Of a stretch of DNA of 64,000 bases, positions 62,647-64,000 are shown piece after piece; position 1 is the first letter of the stretch, and each line of letters starts with the position of its first letter. A program made the translations under genes and the position numbers. The stretch comes from Rhodospirillaceae bacterium (lineage in GTDB: Bacteria; Pseudomonadota; Alphaproteobacteria; Kiloniellales; DSM-21159), in the NCBI GenBank assembly GCA_006969625.1, contig CP030885.1, positions 1,933,430-1,997,429 of the forward strand, given 5' to 3'. The notes beneath the pieces are model-generated. The model was given only the letters and a program-made list of their open reading frames with translations, made no database searches and was not told the DNA's origin.

Positions 62647-63357
62647 TCAGCCGGCCGCGCTCTGCGCCGCTCCGCCGTCGGCCGCCATGTTGGCGATCAC
62701 CACCTCGGCCTTGTGCTGCAGATGCCGGCGTAGCAGCTCGGCCAGCCGCTTGCCGTCGCGCGCGGTCAGGGCGGCGAGGATCTGCTCGTGCTCCTCGACC
62801 GCCTGGGCCCAGCGCTGGGCGCTCATGTTGGCCATGTAGCGGGCGCGCCGGACCCGCCCGGCGAGGCTGCGGTGCAGGGCGGAGAGGGTGGCGTTGCCGG
62901 CCGCCTCCAGGATCCGTTCGTGGATCTGCTGGTTGAGCCTGAAGTAGTCGGCGAGTTCCTTGCGGTGGTAGTGGGCCACCATCTGGTGATGCAGGGCGGT
63001 GATCTCGGCGATGCCGGCGGCATCGACGTTGGCGCAGGCGAGCTCTCCGGCCAGCGCCTCCAGCGCGCCCATCACCGGGAACATCTCCTCGATGTCGGCT
63101 CGGCTGATCTGCACCACGGTGGCGCCGCGGTGCGGCGAGATCTCGACCAGGCCTTCGGAGGCGAGCACCTTCAGGGCTTCGCGCAGCGGCGTTCGGGAGA
63201 CGCCGAACCGGGTGCAGAGCTCCTTCTCGGGCAGGCGCGCGCCGGGGCGCAGCTCGCCCTCGACGATCATGTCGCGCAGGCGCGCCACCAACTCGTCGTG
63301 CAGCGAGCGGCGGGTGATCGGCGCGACAGTGGTGAAGTCGCTGGGCTGCTCGCTCAT
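62647..63357 (-). CDS. GntR-family regulator, FadR subgroup (FCD domain)
   Basis: 236 residues. The N-terminal winged helix is LHDELVARLRDMIVEGELRPGARLPEKELCTRFGVSRTPLREALKVL. The C-terminal FCD ligand domain shows the metal/acid-binding pattern (Asp, with His in LHHQMVAHYHRKE, QIHERILEA and EEHEQILAAL). FCD regulators sense hydroxy-acids, amino or fatty acids. The start overlaps the stop of the Fe-S oxidoreductase gene by four bases, so a 2-hydroxyacid such as D-lactate or 2-hydroxyglutarate is a plausible effector (inference from the neighbour). Confidence 0.88.
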   Translation of the reverse strand: MSEQPSDFTTVAPITRRSLHDELVARLRDMIVEGELRPGARLPEKELCTRFGVSRTPLREALKVLASEGLVEISPHRGATVVQISRADIEEMFPVMGALEALAGELACANVDAAGIAEITALHHQMVAHYHRKELADYFRLNQQIHERILEAAGNATLSALHRSLAGRVRRARYMANMSAQRWAQAVEEHEQILAALTARDGKRLAELLRRHLQHKAEVVIANMAADGGAAQSAAG

Positions 63358-64000
63358 GCCTCCAACGCGTCCTCCAGGATCAGCGCAACGTGACGTGCGT
63401 GCCGCCCGGTGCCGTCCGCGATCTGATGGCGGCAGGAGGTGCCGTCGGCGACCAGGACCGCGTCCGACTCGGCTGCGCGCATTGCCGGCAGCAGGCTAAG
63501 CTCGCCCATGGCGCGGGAGGTGTCCAGGGTCTCGGCCTGGTAGCCGAAGCTGCCGGCCATGCCGCAGCAGGACGACTCGACCGTCTCCACCGTCAGGCCG
63601 GGAATCATGCCCAGCACCCGCTCGACCGGCTTGACGGCGTTGAAGGCCTTCTGGTGGCAGTGGCCGTGCAGCAGCGCGGTCTTGCCCAACGGCTTCAGCT
63701 TCGGCCGGAAGCGGCCGGCCTCGGCCTCGTGTGCCAGGAACTCCTCCAGCAGCTTCGCCTCGCCCGCCAGCGTGCGGGCCTCCTCGCCGGGCAGCAGCGA
63801 CAGGAACTCGTCGCGCAGCGTCAGCAGGCAGGAGGGCTCAAGGCCGACGACCGGGATGCCTTGCCGGGCCAGCGGCAGCAGCGCCGCCAAGGTGCGCTGG
63901 GCTTCGGCCCGCGCCTCCTCGACGAGGCCGGCGGCGAGGAAGGTGCGGCCGCAGCACAAGGGACGCTCGGGCTGGGCGAGGGCGCGCGGCAGGTGGACGC
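63354..64000 (-). CDS. FAD/Fe-S-type 2-hydroxyacid oxidoreductase, C-terminal part (runs off the window)
   Basis: About 215 codons, open at the window edge. Two CCG-type domains of the heterodisulfide-reductase/GlpC family are seen: LCCGRTFLAAGL and HGHCHQKA followed by SSCCGMAGSFGYQ, plus VGLEPSCLLTLRDEF. In bacteria this arrangement ends FAD-and-Fe-S D-lactate or 2-hydroxyglutarate dehydrogenases, or GlcF/LldE-type subunits. Which of these applies cannot be told without the missing N-terminus. It is translationally coupled to the downstream GntR gene. Confidence 0.8.
   Translation of the reverse strand, partial: VHLPRALAQPERPLCCGRTFLAAGLVEEARAEAQRTLAALLPLARQGIPVVGLEPSCLLTLRDEFLSLLPGEEARTLAGEAKLLEEFLAHEAEAGRFRPKLKPLGKTALLHGHCHQKAFNAVKPVERVLGMIPGLTVETVESSCCGMAGSFGYQAETLDTSRAMGELSLLPAMRAAESDAVLVADGTSCRHQIADGTGRHARHVALILEDALEA

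Overview
The window is GC-rich chromosomal DNA of an alphaproteobacterium, most likely a Rhodospirillales-type marine or salt-tolerant organism. This rests on protein similarity recognised by eye, the codon bias, Coq7-type ubiquinone synthesis, a large hopanoid locus, ectoine-degradation genes and a PQQ alcohol dehydrogenase. No tRNA, 16S/23S rRNA or CRISPR array was seen.

Layout. 1-2763: PII-like regulator, Coq7 hydroxylase, FAD oxidoreductase, short-chain dehydrogenase. 2850-6332: glutathione-dependent formaldehyde detoxification pair (adhC, fghA) facing a Rieske oxygenase, with a 139-bp palindromic MITE-like element between them. 6674-16024: tamA-tamB, cysS, rimO. 16194-21148: AraC regulator, acyl-CoA synthetase, PQQ/cytochrome c alcohol dehydrogenase. 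21171-27770: a mobile zone holding a beheaded pseudouridine synthase, an IS481-family element with an IS5-family element nested in it, a lower-GC islet (membrane J-domain protein, serine recombinase, truncated fibre-like protein) and an IS5/IS427-type element.

27781-44843 is a near-complete hopanoid locus. hpnC-hpnE-hpnB-hpnD-shc-hpnG run rightward. hpnH, ispH, hpnL, hpnA and hpnN run leftward. hpnM is divergent from hpnN, and a glycosyltransferase and a farnesyl-diphosphate synthase close the block. Together they cover an isoprenoid precursor step, FPP, squalene, hopene, adenosylhopane and hopanoid export.

46327-48654 is the most unusual part. It holds a KamB/NpmA-type 16S rRNA A1408 methyltransferase, a protein joining DUF371 to a degenerate RsmI-like domain, and a divergent stand-alone ribosomal protein S12 gene. 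That S12 carries Arg and Asn at the two classical streptomycin-resistance lysines (42 and 87) and is followed at once by a strong terminator instead of rpsG/fusA. All three genes point to the 30S decoding centre. I propose this as a decoding-centre protection or remodelling cassette. It is bounded on the right by a second IS481 copy, an IS remnant and the second copy of the palindromic element.

50330-64000: two RNA methyltransferases and a NUDIX hydrolase; a permease divergent from a LysR gene; ectoine catabolism genes doeB/doeA; glycerate kinase and pyruvate kinase; a small secreted protein; a phosphoglycolate phosphatase/MFS exporter pair; and a GntR regulator overlapping a truncated Fe-S oxidoreductase at the window edge.
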